Shown here piece after piece: positions 24,903-36,125 of a stretch of 64,000 nt of DNA. The stretch comes from Wuchereria bancrofti. Taxonomy: Eukaryota; Nematoda; Chromadorea; Rhabditida; Onchocercidae. The stretch covers positions 10,217,373-10,281,372 of the forward strand of contig SSBO01000009.1 of NCBI GenBank assembly GCA_005281725.1. The letters run 5' to 3'. A program made the position numbers and the translations under genes. The first letter of the stretch is position 1. Every line of letters begins with the position of its first letter. The notes beneath the pieces were generated by a model that saw only the letters and a program-made list of their open reading frames with translations, did not search any database and was not told the DNA's origin.

Positions 24903-26978
24903 TGTAAATGCAATTGCAACGATTGCATGAAGCTGTTGACACTACATATCAGTATTCATGTAATTAATTAATAAGATCTGAAATAATGAAATAGAAATGA
25001 AAACGAATATCTTTGATAGTACTAAATATTGAAATTAAAATATTGAAATCTTTAACCAAAATTATAATCTATCATTTATTCGCTATAAACTTTATCCGTC
25101 TAATCAATTATTTGTTAAAAACATATTCAGAAGTTTAATCTTAATTCATCCGAAGAAAATTGAATTTGAATATCTAAAATATATCAAATCGACTCATGTT
25201 TTTCTTATACTACATCAATTATATACTCATTCAATAAATATGAATTTTTTCATTCCTATTAAATAATAATAAATTTCTTTTTTCTGTTGAAATTTTTGTG
25301 CTCTAAAGGCCTGAAAATATACTTAGAAAACAAATGCCAGAATAAATAATAAATAAAAAAGAAATTGAAGAAATTTCACAAAATTACAAGTATTTAAATT
25401 CCTTTTTCGAGTTTAAACAACCATATATAAGTTATGGTTAAAAATGATAAAAGTTCGAAAGTCTATCAAAAAGAAATAAATTTTTGAAATGAATAATTTA
25501 CACAATAAATAGGAACAATTCTGTTAAAGTTATTTTGCAATTATAAAGTGAAAAATGCTAAATTAGTTGAGGGCAAAACAAAATGTTTCATGAAATATTG
25601 TACAGCAATACAAATTCTGAAATTGTTAATTAATCTTTGATCTTTTGTTTGAAAAAAAAAGGCAAAATGTTATAATTTAAATAAAACTCAATATGATTCA
25701 TTAAAAAACATTAAATGAATATTTTAACTTATTAAAATTTATCCATAAAATTGATATTTCCTATACAAAAATGCTCGGTATCTTTATAAAATTTATCAAG
25801 TAGCTCTCAAATTATTGATGTATAAAAATCAATTCTATTTTACTTTCAAAATAGTAATGATAAATTTACAATTTTTGTAAAATTTAAAAAGAAAAATTAA
25901 AAATGACGACTTCAAATTATTGATTTACACTATGAATGAACGAAAATACGAGCAAAACTTTGTACATTAACAATTTATTTATCTTTATGTGATAAAAATA
26001 AAAATAAAGACAAAACAACAACAAATTAATTGACAAATTAATGTCGTTTAGATGGAAACTTTACAAAAGTGAGGAAGAAAAACGAAAAAGAAACACGTCA
26101 ACTTCACATTTTCATCTTTGCTTTTCTTCCTCTTCTTCCTCTCATCTCCCTTATTTTTAATTACTTAATCATCAAGAACAGCTGTTTAATTGGCATCAGA
26201 TGAACTTTATATTGCTGTTGCTTGCAAAACAAAAAAAAAAAGATTTTTAATAGCAAGATTGTGAAGTGAAAAAATAAACAAAAATCAAATCAATTCATGT
26301 TAAGTTATTCATTTCCATTTTTCTCTTAATATTTAAAGAAGATAGAGATGAGGAATGGATGGATAAAGAGGTGACAAGAGGAAGAAATTAAAAAAGAAGC
26401 TTTGATAGCCATAATTATGTGATATATTAAATTATATTTTGAAAATATATGTATATATTAAAGAAAAAGTTTGACTTTATGATAATACTGATAATGTAAT
26501 TTTTTTTTGATATTATCATATTTGATAATAATTAAATTTGTTTTATTCAATTTATCATGTTTATACTTAATTAGATCTAATTTTTTTTCAAGATAAACTT
26601 GTTAGCAATCATATATAATTGATTAAGATAACGAGGGGAAAAAATAACATAGTATTATCTTATCAGTGTATGAGTTATCAGTGACAAATGAAACTGATGG
26701 TGGTGATAATGATAAATTTTGACTGACTAAAGAGTTAATATGAAAAAAAAAAGGAAAGAAAAATGCTAAGTGAACATAAATTGTGCAAAACTTAAAATAA
26801 TTGATTAACACTGATATTTCTATGGATTACTTAAAAAATATATATTATTGATATTAAAGTGATAGCTATCATTTAAACAAAATGAAAATATATCATTTTC
26901 TTTTTGCTACTTTTGTTTGGATTTTAAAATCGATTTTTGTTGAACAAAAAAATCATAAATAAGAAAAGTGGGAAGACA

Positions 26979-27020
26979 GAGAGAAGAGAGAGAGAGGGAG
27001 AGAGAGGGAGAGAGAGAGGA
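26979..27020. repeat. (GA)n microsatellite
   Basis: GAGAGAG runs broken by GGGAG; any Arg/Glu-rich reading here is an artefact. Confidence 0.9.
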
Positions 27021-28865
27021 AAACGGAAATAGGAAGTGCAACAAAATCAATTCTTATCCATTATCCATTGTGGTTATTATTATTATTATTGCTATTATAA
27101 TCATCATCCTTATCACTACAATGATTATGATTGCTCATTATCAGTTCTAGCATTATTATCGCTTCCTTATCATCTAACTTTATTTATTACAACTATTATT
27201 TTTTTCAATGTGCTTTTGGCTTTCTTATCTAACTTCTCTTCGTACTAGTTATCATCAAAGAATCGTATTCGACTTTTAATAAATAATTCTTTACTATTAT
27301 AATCATTATCCTTATCACTGCAATAATTGATATGATAAATATATTTCATTATATTCTTTTCAATAAAAAATCAAAGGAAATTGAAATTGAGATATTTCAT
27401 AAATAACCGGAAATACAGTATAATTTAATAACTTTATTTACTGATAGTTCATTAAGAAAGAGATAATTATGCAAATTTCTTCTACTCAAGAAAACATATA
27501 ATGAAAAAATAAATGACAAATACACAACGATGATTATCTGTTGATGGTTTTTATTGTGTATTTATTATTTATTTTATTTAATCTCTTTTTGAATTACTGA
27601 TAAGTAAATGAGAAATGCTAATTTTAGGAAAGCTATTTCTTTCATTTTATTCCGTTTCCTGATAAAAAATTAGAAAAAGTAATTTTTAATTGTATTAAAA
27701 AATGAGAGAAAGCTTCCTAAAATCTTAGATATCCGATAGTAAAAAAAATTGAAAATTTTAGGAACTGTTGAAAAATAAAAAACAACTTATATATGAGGAA
27801 GTGCAATCAAAGTGTGATAATGATAATAATGATAACAGTCATATTAGTAACCTGAGGAAGAAGAAAGGAGAAATTGAAAGATGAATAAATGATAATGAAA
27901 TTTATAAGACGTGAAAGTTGGACTAAAATTCAGTTAAATAAAAATTTCTTATATTTTATTATATATATTTACTTTCAATCTCAATTTACTTCATTTTTCA
28001 TCTCAAAATTTATTCCCTGCTTTATACAAGCAATTATTTAAATTATTTCAGGTTCTAAATTTTGAGCAAAAATTGGAAATGGAATTGAAAAAGTAAGCCT
28101 TCAGCTAAATAAATCATAAAATGTTATGAAAACCTCTAAGATTATTCATTAAAATTTTAGATTTTTTAAGGATTACTAAACACTTAGTAATATTACTTAA
28201 TGTTGACAAATTTTCAAATTTTCAATGAATTAAAAGTATTATAGTTGAACTGTTGAATATTTCGATTATTAAACACAAATGAAAAGTTTGTGATGAGATA
28301 TAGCTTAGTGTCAGTTCATTTGAGCGAAATGAAGTTTAGGATTGTAAATTGAAATCTTTAAATAGTTGATGGAGAGATTCTGTTCCAGTTCTTCCCCAAA
28401 TCATCGATCAAATCTAAAGTTCGTTCATTTCTTCTTCATCATCGCCGTATAACTTCAATAATTATTTCAAATATTAATCAACTGCTGCTCTGCTTCTTTC
28501 GGATTAAATGAATAATTTTTGGTATACATAAATAAAATTTTGATTAAAATTTTACATCCATCAAGTTTAATTAATTAAATTGTTTTACAAGATAATGTAA
28601 ACTTTAATTTAGTTATAGCAAAATGTATGCATTTTATCAGTTTAACATTTTAACATTATTTTTTTATAAAAAGTCTGAATGAACAGTAATATTGTGAGCA
28701 GCTTGTAGTAATAGGAAGATGAATAATCTCTCCTATTTAAGTATTATTATTTTAAAAAAAAACTTATGTATTATTAAATTGTTCAAGCTATAGAATTTTA
28801 ATATTATAAAAAATATCAGGGTCATAAATGAATGAGTTTTTCTAGAATATAATTACATATGTTCT

Positions 28866-28905
28866 CGACAAAGTAAATTTCATAAATATGAAATTTACTT
28901 TGTCG
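28866..28905. repeat. perfect 18-bp hairpin with 4-nt loop
   Basis: CGACAAAGTAAATTTCAT at 28866-28883 is followed after four bases by its exact reverse complement at 28888-28905. The stem is perfect, unlike a typical microRNA precursor, and too short for one. Confidence 0.85.
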
Positions 28906-31900
28906 TTTATTGCCATTAACAAAACAATTTATGATTAATTTAATTCTGTTCAATCTTAATTAATTAAATTTCGGGTTTTATTAAACATAACTGAATCAAA
29001 ATTTATGTGCAATAATAATTTACGAAATGAAGAAATCAATGCAATACATAGGAATTATTTGTGATACTTAGAATTTTAAGCAAATTTATATTAAAAGTTA
29101 AAAAATACAAAATTATAGATACTGTAATCGATGATAGAGCTAGGACAATGTAGATATTCAAAAATTGATTCATATGAAACTACTGTACATTTGCTTTTTA
29201 TGAGCACATTATGAAATAGATTTGAACAAATTTAAATTTTGTTCAAATTAGTTTATACATGTATTTTAATGGTTAAAGATAAATTACACTTAATTAAACT
29301 AATTAACAGATGACGCTAATAATTTAGCAATTTACTCAATTCTATTTTAATTAGTTTAATCAAAGATCGAAGTATGGAAATTTGCCATTCCTTTCAATTC
29401 ATCTCTTTCTTATTACATAAAATTATTTATTCATTAAATTCGTCTTCCATTGAAGTTTTTATTTTCTTCTTGAAGTGAAAAACTAGAATTTATCTTGAAA
29501 AATTAAAATAACAAGAATTTTCTTTTTTTCACCTCTAAAATAAAAAGTTTAAATCTAATCTTGAAATATATGACTGAATAGAACACAATCTGGAATTGTT
29601 GATCATTTATTACATTTTTTTTTATAATTAGCATTATATTACTTTATGGAATTATCATTCTTTGTTATCACTTTACGAGATATATGCTAATGAATCTTGC
29701 AATAATACCTGAAAGATTTTAAAAATAACAGTGAAAGTCAACTTCTTTTATCAGGCATAGCGTGATAGAAGTAAAAAAAAAAATAAATATCATTTTTTTA
29801 GCGAGAGGAATACTAAAAGTGAAAAATGAAGGAGAAGATATGAAATTTTAAGTTAAATTAAAAGTAATTGCTGAATTTTAAATTGTTGCAGTTAAATTGA
29901 AGATATCATTGCTTCAATTTGACCTTCATTTTTTACAAGTATCATTTTTTGCAAAAAATAGAAAAGTTCACCTTTCTTTGCTAGTCACCAGTAACAGTTC
30001 AAAGTTTTATGACTTTTAGTGCATTTCAATAATTTACTAGGCATATTTCTCAAATACAACATTTGGCCATAATTCATTAAGTCCTAGGTACAACATATCA
30101 GTAAACAGTGATTGCTAGTCCATTTTTTTTTAGCCTTAAAACTTTTTCTCTGTTCGATCAATGAATGATAAAATCGTCCCTTTGGTGATCGCATATGAAT
30201 CAATTATTGTCGCAGAAGATCAATTGTTATTTTAGGGGTCAATGTTATTGATTGCATTGACAAGGTCAACTTCCTGATAACTGATCATTATATCCATCCT
30301 CTTCAAGACTTATTGTATCTTCCGCAACACTTCTCAAATATTTGTTGCCGAAATGTCTTTTTAATACTTCGACTTATATTCATCATTTAATGAATCATTT
30401 TGAACTTAGATTACTGAAAAAAAAAAGAAAGCATTCCAATTTGCTAATATAATTTTTTTTTTTTTACTGATTGAACTTCTGATAACTGGTCAATATCATT
30501 TTTTTTTTCATTCTAAAAAGAAATATATTTTGACAACACTGCTAATAAAAAAAGATGCAAAAAGCATTGAAATAATGGACAATTTTATTTTAAACTAAAA
30601 TTTAATATGTAATAGAAAAATTTGAATAATTTCAAAAATCCATATGTATACTTTAAGTACGAATTAGTTAGATAAAGAAAATTGTTTAGAGAAATGCTCA
30701 TATTATCTTATCATAAAGATTAAATTAAATTCAAATTGTATCAATGAATAAGAGAAAATTAAATTGAACTACTACGAGCAATGTTTTTTTTTGAATTCTA
30801 TTTCAAAGCATACATAAAAATTTGACAACATTTTTTTGATTGATTTTTTTTTTCAACATTCTTACATCTTCTACATTGTTACTTCATTACTCTAAGGAAA
30901 ATTTTAATCAGACAAGCATAAGATCCTTTTTGTATGATTTTCTTTTTTCATTTTTTTTCAGTCAGAATTTTTATGATTTTCTTTTTTCAATGTACTTTAT
31001 TGAAAGTCATCTTACAATATTTCTAATTTCCGGCAGTTCTTTTTTCTTCTTTTTTTCTTTCTTTTTTTTTTTTTAAAAAATCTTTAAAACACATTTGTCT
31101 TACTATTTTAGGTGATGATATGATGCTCAAAAATTTTTCCTTATCATCAATCTTTCATGCAATAGCCTAAAATTACTGTATTTTGCGCAAGACGTAAAAT
31201 AGAAAAAAATGATTTTTTCCCATGCTATTTTATTTTACAATTTATTTTTCACATATACTATCTGTTATCCATTGATATATTTGTATAATTTTAGAATTTA
31301 CTAACATTTTCAAATATTTTAATTAATTTTCTCGCTAATTTACCTGTCAAAATTATATTAGCATAGCAAATTTTTTGTTCCATTAATGTTCTTTATAGTT
31401 TATTTAGTCTATGAGCTGTATACAATTATAACATCGTTCTAATATTTCGAAATTTTGAGCTCAATAGTAAAGGAATGAAAATGTCAGTGAAGAGATCATA
31501 TTACTGAAATATGAAGAACGAACCGATAATGTCAAAGATAGTTAAAAGTTGTTTGAAAATTTTAAAAAGCGATTTTTTTTTGAATCTTTTTTAAAAAAAA
31601 CATATCATTCCTATTTTTTATTTCTAAAAATTGTCAAAGATAATTTTGACAATTTTGAGAAGTGGTTTTTAAATATTTTTTTCTTTAAAACATATCATTT
31701 TTGCTTTTCAATCTAAAAATAATTTGACATTTCGGTTTTTTTTTTTTGCTTGCAAACTCACTCCTATAGTTTCTTTTAGTTTCATCCCTTTATATATTTT
31801 TTTTACTTCATTTCGAAATTCTGCCTTATTTTTTCTAAAAATTTAAAAGCCAATTTATATATGTGAACAAAAGATTGAAGCAATGAGTTCTCGTCCTCGA

Positions 31901-32090
31901 ATCTATTTTTAAATTTAGCAAATTTTAAAACTTAGTTGATCTGATCTCTTAAAAGAATACAATGAATTTGTTAAAATTCTGATTATATTTATCCAATGAA
32001 ACCGTCTCCCAATTCAAGCTTTTTCATTGATATCTTTCTAAATTCTTTCTCACTAATATCATTATTTTCAAGAGTTGCCGATACAATTTT

Positions 32091-32561
32091 AATTTCTTAA
32101 TTTCAGATTTCTAAATTATCAATGTGTCAAAAGCCATCTCTAATTAATTAATTCAAAAGACAAACAAAAAAACTAGACGATTTCAAGTGGGAAAAGAGGA
32201 TAAATGGAGGACTAGTTAGGGAACCAAAAAATAATTGACCCGTTTGAGGAATCCAGGAAAAATCCGCTTGATGTACATGATTACAGGATAGAACAACATC
32301 GAAATATTTCGTGATAAATTTTATTTGACAAGCAAAAAAAGTAGTTGTTAAAGTAAGGTAGGAAGTGATTAATTTCTTAATTTCAGTTAAAATTTCTAAA
32401 TTATCAATATATCAAAAGCTGTCTCTAATTCAAAAAACAAACCGAAAACTAGAGATTTCAAATAGGAAAAGAAAATAAATGGAAGAATAGTTAGGGAACC
32501 AAAAAATAATTGACCCTTTTTGTAATTTTGCTCTGATATGAAGAACTCTTTTTTTCCAGAT
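32091..32561. repeat. tandem/dispersed repeat left of the retrotransposon
   Basis: A block at 32091-32245 recurs at 32371-32521 as a direct, diverged copy. The segment 32251-32561 recurs as an inverted copy at 42126-42432, with few differences. The frame ending FDILII, seen on opposite strands at both sites, is part of the repeat and is not shown to be a gene. Confidence 0.85.
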
Positions 32562-34317
32562 AGCATCATCATTGGCACAAAAATATCAAAAATTTGCATC
32601 CCCATAATCAGTCCTAACAAACCTTTTAATTCTTAAACTTGTTATATTTTTTAAAAAAATTCATACAATTAAAACTCATACAATTAAGAGATACATATAA
32701 TTAACGAGTGATTTGGAAAAAGGTAGAGTAGATTTTGCTGAAGAAAAGGATAGGAAAAGAAATATTCTCTCAAAATTTTCGATGCATGAAATTAGTTAAA
32801 TAGATATTTTGAAATTGAAAAACTCATTACCAGCAATTTATTGTTAATAGACTAATTTTAATCTCAAATTAACTGAGTCTATCTAAAAAAATGAAAAATT
32901 TTTACAAACATAAAGTTCTAAGATCATTAAATAAACAAATTATTTATGGGAGAAAACAAACATTTCGCTGACAATTTATGAGTGTTGTCATATTGTTTGA
33001 GAGCGGTAATATGTTGTTTTGCTTTGATGTGTAAATCACAGTGACACCCTTCGACTATCGATTTCAATTCATCATAAATATTCTAAAAAAGTAATCAATC
33101 ATTTAATTTATCATTGAACACTGCAAACAATTTTAATTGCTATGCTAATTTTAATCTAGTTTTGCGGCTAAAAGCAAAGCTAAATCAAAATAAAAATTAA
33201 ATTACAATCGACAATTTTACATATTGGAGTGGAATTATTGTAATTTTCCTGGTTTAACTATCTAGTGAATTAAGTTGATTGTATAATTAAATATGCAAAT
33301 TTATAGATTTATCAAGTAATCCAGGGAATTTCTAATCAAATCGATCTATTAAACAATATTGAAATAATTAGGAGGAATTTTGCTGATATGTACTGCACTT
33401 ATGAATTAAATAATTTTTAAATTCCATCATGAAAGAAAGTGCAAATAGTTTCCTATCTTTTCTATCCAAATTTTCAATGCATTTTTTTATTTTTGATTTC
33501 CGTTTTTCACTTCCTCAAATTCATTCACAGTAACAATGATTTCAGTGAAAGAAATTATTATTAGAATTTAGTTTTGCTAAAAAAAATTTTTTTTTTGAAA
33601 CTAAAATGCAGATAATTCATATCGAATTATATCATTCATACAACTATTTCACTAAAAAAAAATGAATTTTACTTGATTACTCCATCTCTAATTTTTTTCT
33701 TTTGTCAAAATGATAGAAGATTTTTTGAATTGCAACTGAGTGTATTCGTTACTAATTTTCTTGTTTAATGAGCTATTTAATTTATTTCTTACGTAATATT
33801 CAAATGATATTCATAGTGTGAGCCATCATCAAAAGTTATTTCTGATAAATTTATAAATTACTTGAGCTTATCAATGTGCAGCATCACTCATTGTAACATT
33901 TTTTTTTAGCAAGTACCGGTGATATTTTTGCTATAATAAACTTTTCAAATTGTTTTTAGAATATACTATGACAAGAAAATATTTTTAACTAATTTGCTTC
34001 AAAAGTTATAGTAGTTTATAAATTATCCTTTATTATTTTTCCAATTATAAAATTTGTTCAGATGAATTAAAGTATTTTTAATTATTATTAATTTTTTTTG
34101 CTACTTCAAAAAGCGTATGCAATTTCTATAATAAATAAGTTACAATAATAAATAAATCATGGTAATAATATAATAAATAAATCATCTAGATAATAAATAA
34201 ATCATCTAAAAAATTTAATTTCGATAAATTAAGCACTGCTTCAGAAAAATTATGGACATAAAAATGATATTGGTTGTAATTTAATTTAGTTTTGCTTACA
34301 GTGTTCAATGATAAACT
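32562..34317. other. AT-rich flank of the retrotransposon, no gene
   Basis: No coding signal. The last 200 bp before the LTR hold short AATAAATAAATCATCTA-type repeats (about 34135-34210). Confidence 0.5.
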
Positions 34318-34750
34318 TGTCGCTGGAAAGCGAGGAGAAGCTGTAAATGAATGATCTCTTTGTTCATAAATTGACCTCGCTTTACACACATTATACTGTA
34401 TGAGATATGTGAGAATTAAATGCATGTAATAGATATTGTAACAAAGAAATGTCTATCCTTAAACAAATTCCCTTTATTCCCAAATTCACATTTATCCAAC
34501 ACCATCTCTTAATTACAATTAATCATTGCTTTACAATTGTCCATTTATAGTGCGGTTGGGGTTTCAGCTCTCTTGTAATGATCAGCGTTTTATAACTGTG
34601 TAGCATCCGTGCAATATGTATAATGCGTTATTATGATGTTGATTAGTTTTATGTTAAATAAAGGTTTAATTACCCAAGTTTGAGGTGTCTACAATCAAAG
34701 AAACAGAAAGAACAGTCAAATTTTGTCACGGTTCTAGAAAAGCGACGACA
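34318..34750 (+). repeat. 5' LTR of the BEL/Pao element
   Basis: 433 bp, TGTCGC...GACGACA. Features are AATAAA at 34657-34662, SL1 at 34663-34684, and a 66-nt segment after SL1 that would be U5. It matches the 3' LTR base for base by eye. Confidence 0.95.
34663..34684 (+). promoter_or_regulatory. exact 22-nt SL1 spliced-leader sequence in the 5' LTR
   Basis: Begins GGTTTAATTACCC and ends AAGTTTGAG, identical to the conserved nematode SL1 exon (22 of 22). The AATAAA signal abuts it on the left, and GTGTCT follows on the right. It is not an SL RNA gene: the donor, Sm site and stem-loops are absent. It probably marks the RNA 5' end (U3/R boundary) of the element. Confidence 0.9.
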
Positions 34751-34758
34751 AAATTTTT

Positions 34759-34772
34759 TGGTCCAACCAGCC
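34759..34772 (+). promoter_or_regulatory. candidate primer-binding site
   Basis: TGGTCCAACCAGCC begins 8 nt after the LTR end. TGG is the complement of a tRNA CCA tail. The matching tRNA was not identified, so this is a positional call. Confidence 0.4.
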
Positions 34773-34859
34773 AGATCCGAACTACCGCGACCTAAGGATA
34801 CAATCAAACGAGAAGACGAAACACGTAGGTTTCATTCAGTTCAACTTAAAAGAAAGAAA

Positions 34860-36125
34860 ATGAGTGTAGAGGAGACAAGAAAGAAAAGTTCTCCATCCTA
34901 TCTCATCAGAAGAAATTTGCAATATCTTGAGAATACTGCAAAAAAGGCTGTTGAACAAGGAATAGAGCTGTGTGGAAAGAAACCGCCAGTGGAATTAAAT
35001 TATGAAGAAACAACAGAATGGTTAAAACAACAAAAATCTGATGTTGGGAAGCAAATAATAGTACTGGACGGGATAATTTCCAAGGCGAATAAATTAGAAG
35101 AAGAATGGAAGGAATTGTTACGTTCATTAGAGAATGGTGAATGGGAGAATGATGTTACATTATACGAAGAATATTGGTATGAAGAAGAATGTCTTTTTAA
35201 TTCAGGAAACAAGCTTTATAATGAAAGAGCGGCACTTCTAACAGAATTAAATAGGATAAATGAGGCACTAGTAGAAATGAAAATGAAGTGTGAAATTATT
35301 GAATCTACGCCAAAAGAAAAGAAGAGCCTAGAAGATTTAATTGAGAAGTTGGTCACTACCAGTAAGCCACCGACTTTAAATCCGGTAGAATTTGATGGCA
35401 ATATGAGAATGTGGGGTCAGTACATTAGTCAGTTCGAAGAATCAATTCACAAAAGAACTGATTTAACGCCCACACAGAAATTTATGCATCTATTAAGTAC
35501 TCTGAAAGGCGAAGCTAGAGAACATATAAGTGACCTCATGGTGAATGATGAAAATTATCCGCTGGCTATAAAGAATTTATATGAACGTTATGGAGATAAA
35601 AACCAAAGAATAAAAGAATTATATAAAAGTTTAGAAAAGGTTCGATATTCAAAGAAAGAACCGCACAGAATGATAAGAGAGCTTTTGAATTTATTGTCCC
35701 AGCTAAAAGGAATGGGGGAAAATATAGAAACGACACAACTGGACGTAATGGTAACCGATAGATTACCAGAAAGCATGGCCAAAGGCTTGAGAAGAATGAA
35801 ACTCAGAGATCCAGAATGGACAATGGAAAACACTATCAAATACCTGAAAGAAGAGATGAAAATCGAAGAAGAATATGAAGAGAAATCACAGGAGAGAATA
35901 AAAGACCTAATGTACAAGACAAATTTGCAACGGACAAAGCCAAGATTCACAAAATGGGAAAATAACATCAGACGTACGACAGTCTGCTCGACAGTAAAAC
36001 AAGTACCAACAATGTTTCCTAACAGAGCAACTCAAAAGAGTGAGTGGAATGGATTACCGCGCATCTTCTGTAAAAATAATCACTGGAATGACAAATGTGA
36101 TATATACCCTACCGTAGAAAAATGA
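34860..36125 (+). CDS. BEL/Pao gag segment, ends at in-frame TGA
   Basis: A 421-residue structural polyprotein segment. The first in-frame ATG is at 34860; the frame is open back into the LTR but has no earlier ATG. An N-terminal basic, coiled-coil-prone half (about 1-170) is followed by the Pao-type gag core (PVEFDGNMRMWGQYISQFEES, then a LKGEAREHISDL block), then a basic region. It ends with the start of the zinc-finger region (FCKNNHWNDKC) and VEK before TGA at 36123. The downstream segment continues in the same frame. It may form particle shells if translated. The TGA interrupts the nucleocapsid region, not an expected gag/pol junction, so it looks like a nonsense change, although readthrough cannot be excluded. 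Confidence 0.85.
   Translation: MSVEETRKKSSPSYLIRRNLQYLENTAKKAVEQGIELCGKKPPVELNYEETTEWLKQQKSDVGKQIIVLDGIISKANKLEEEWKELLRSLENGEWENDVTLYEEYWYEEECLFNSGNKLYNERAALLTELNRINEALVEMKMKCEIIESTPKEKKSLEDLIEKLVTTSKPPTLNPVEFDGNMRMWGQYISQFEESIHKRTDLTPTQKFMHLLSTLKGEAREHISDLMVNDENYPLAIKNLYERYGDKNQRIKELYKSLEKVRYSKKEPHRMIRELLNLLSQLKGMGENIETTQLDVMVTDRLPESMAKGLRRMKLRDPEWTMENTIKYLKEEMKIEEEYEEKSQERIKDLMYKTNLQRTKPRFTKWENNIRRTTVCSTVKQVPTMFPNRATQKSEWNGLPRIFCKNNHWNDKCDIYPTVEK

Larger units (their letters stand above)
24903..32090. other. long gene-poor AT-rich stretch
   Basis: No coding block with splice support or family resemblance was found on either strand. Contents are poly-A/T runs, a (GA)n tract at about 26979-27020, (TTA)n pieces near 27070 and the perfect hairpin at 28866-28905. 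The ORFs reported by frame alone are low-complexity. Confidence 0.5.

Noticed and set aside
34680..34859. Extension of gag into the LTR via a TTG start
   Set aside because: First ATG is at 34860; the upstream part runs through SL1, U5 and the primer-binding region, which are not expected to be coding.
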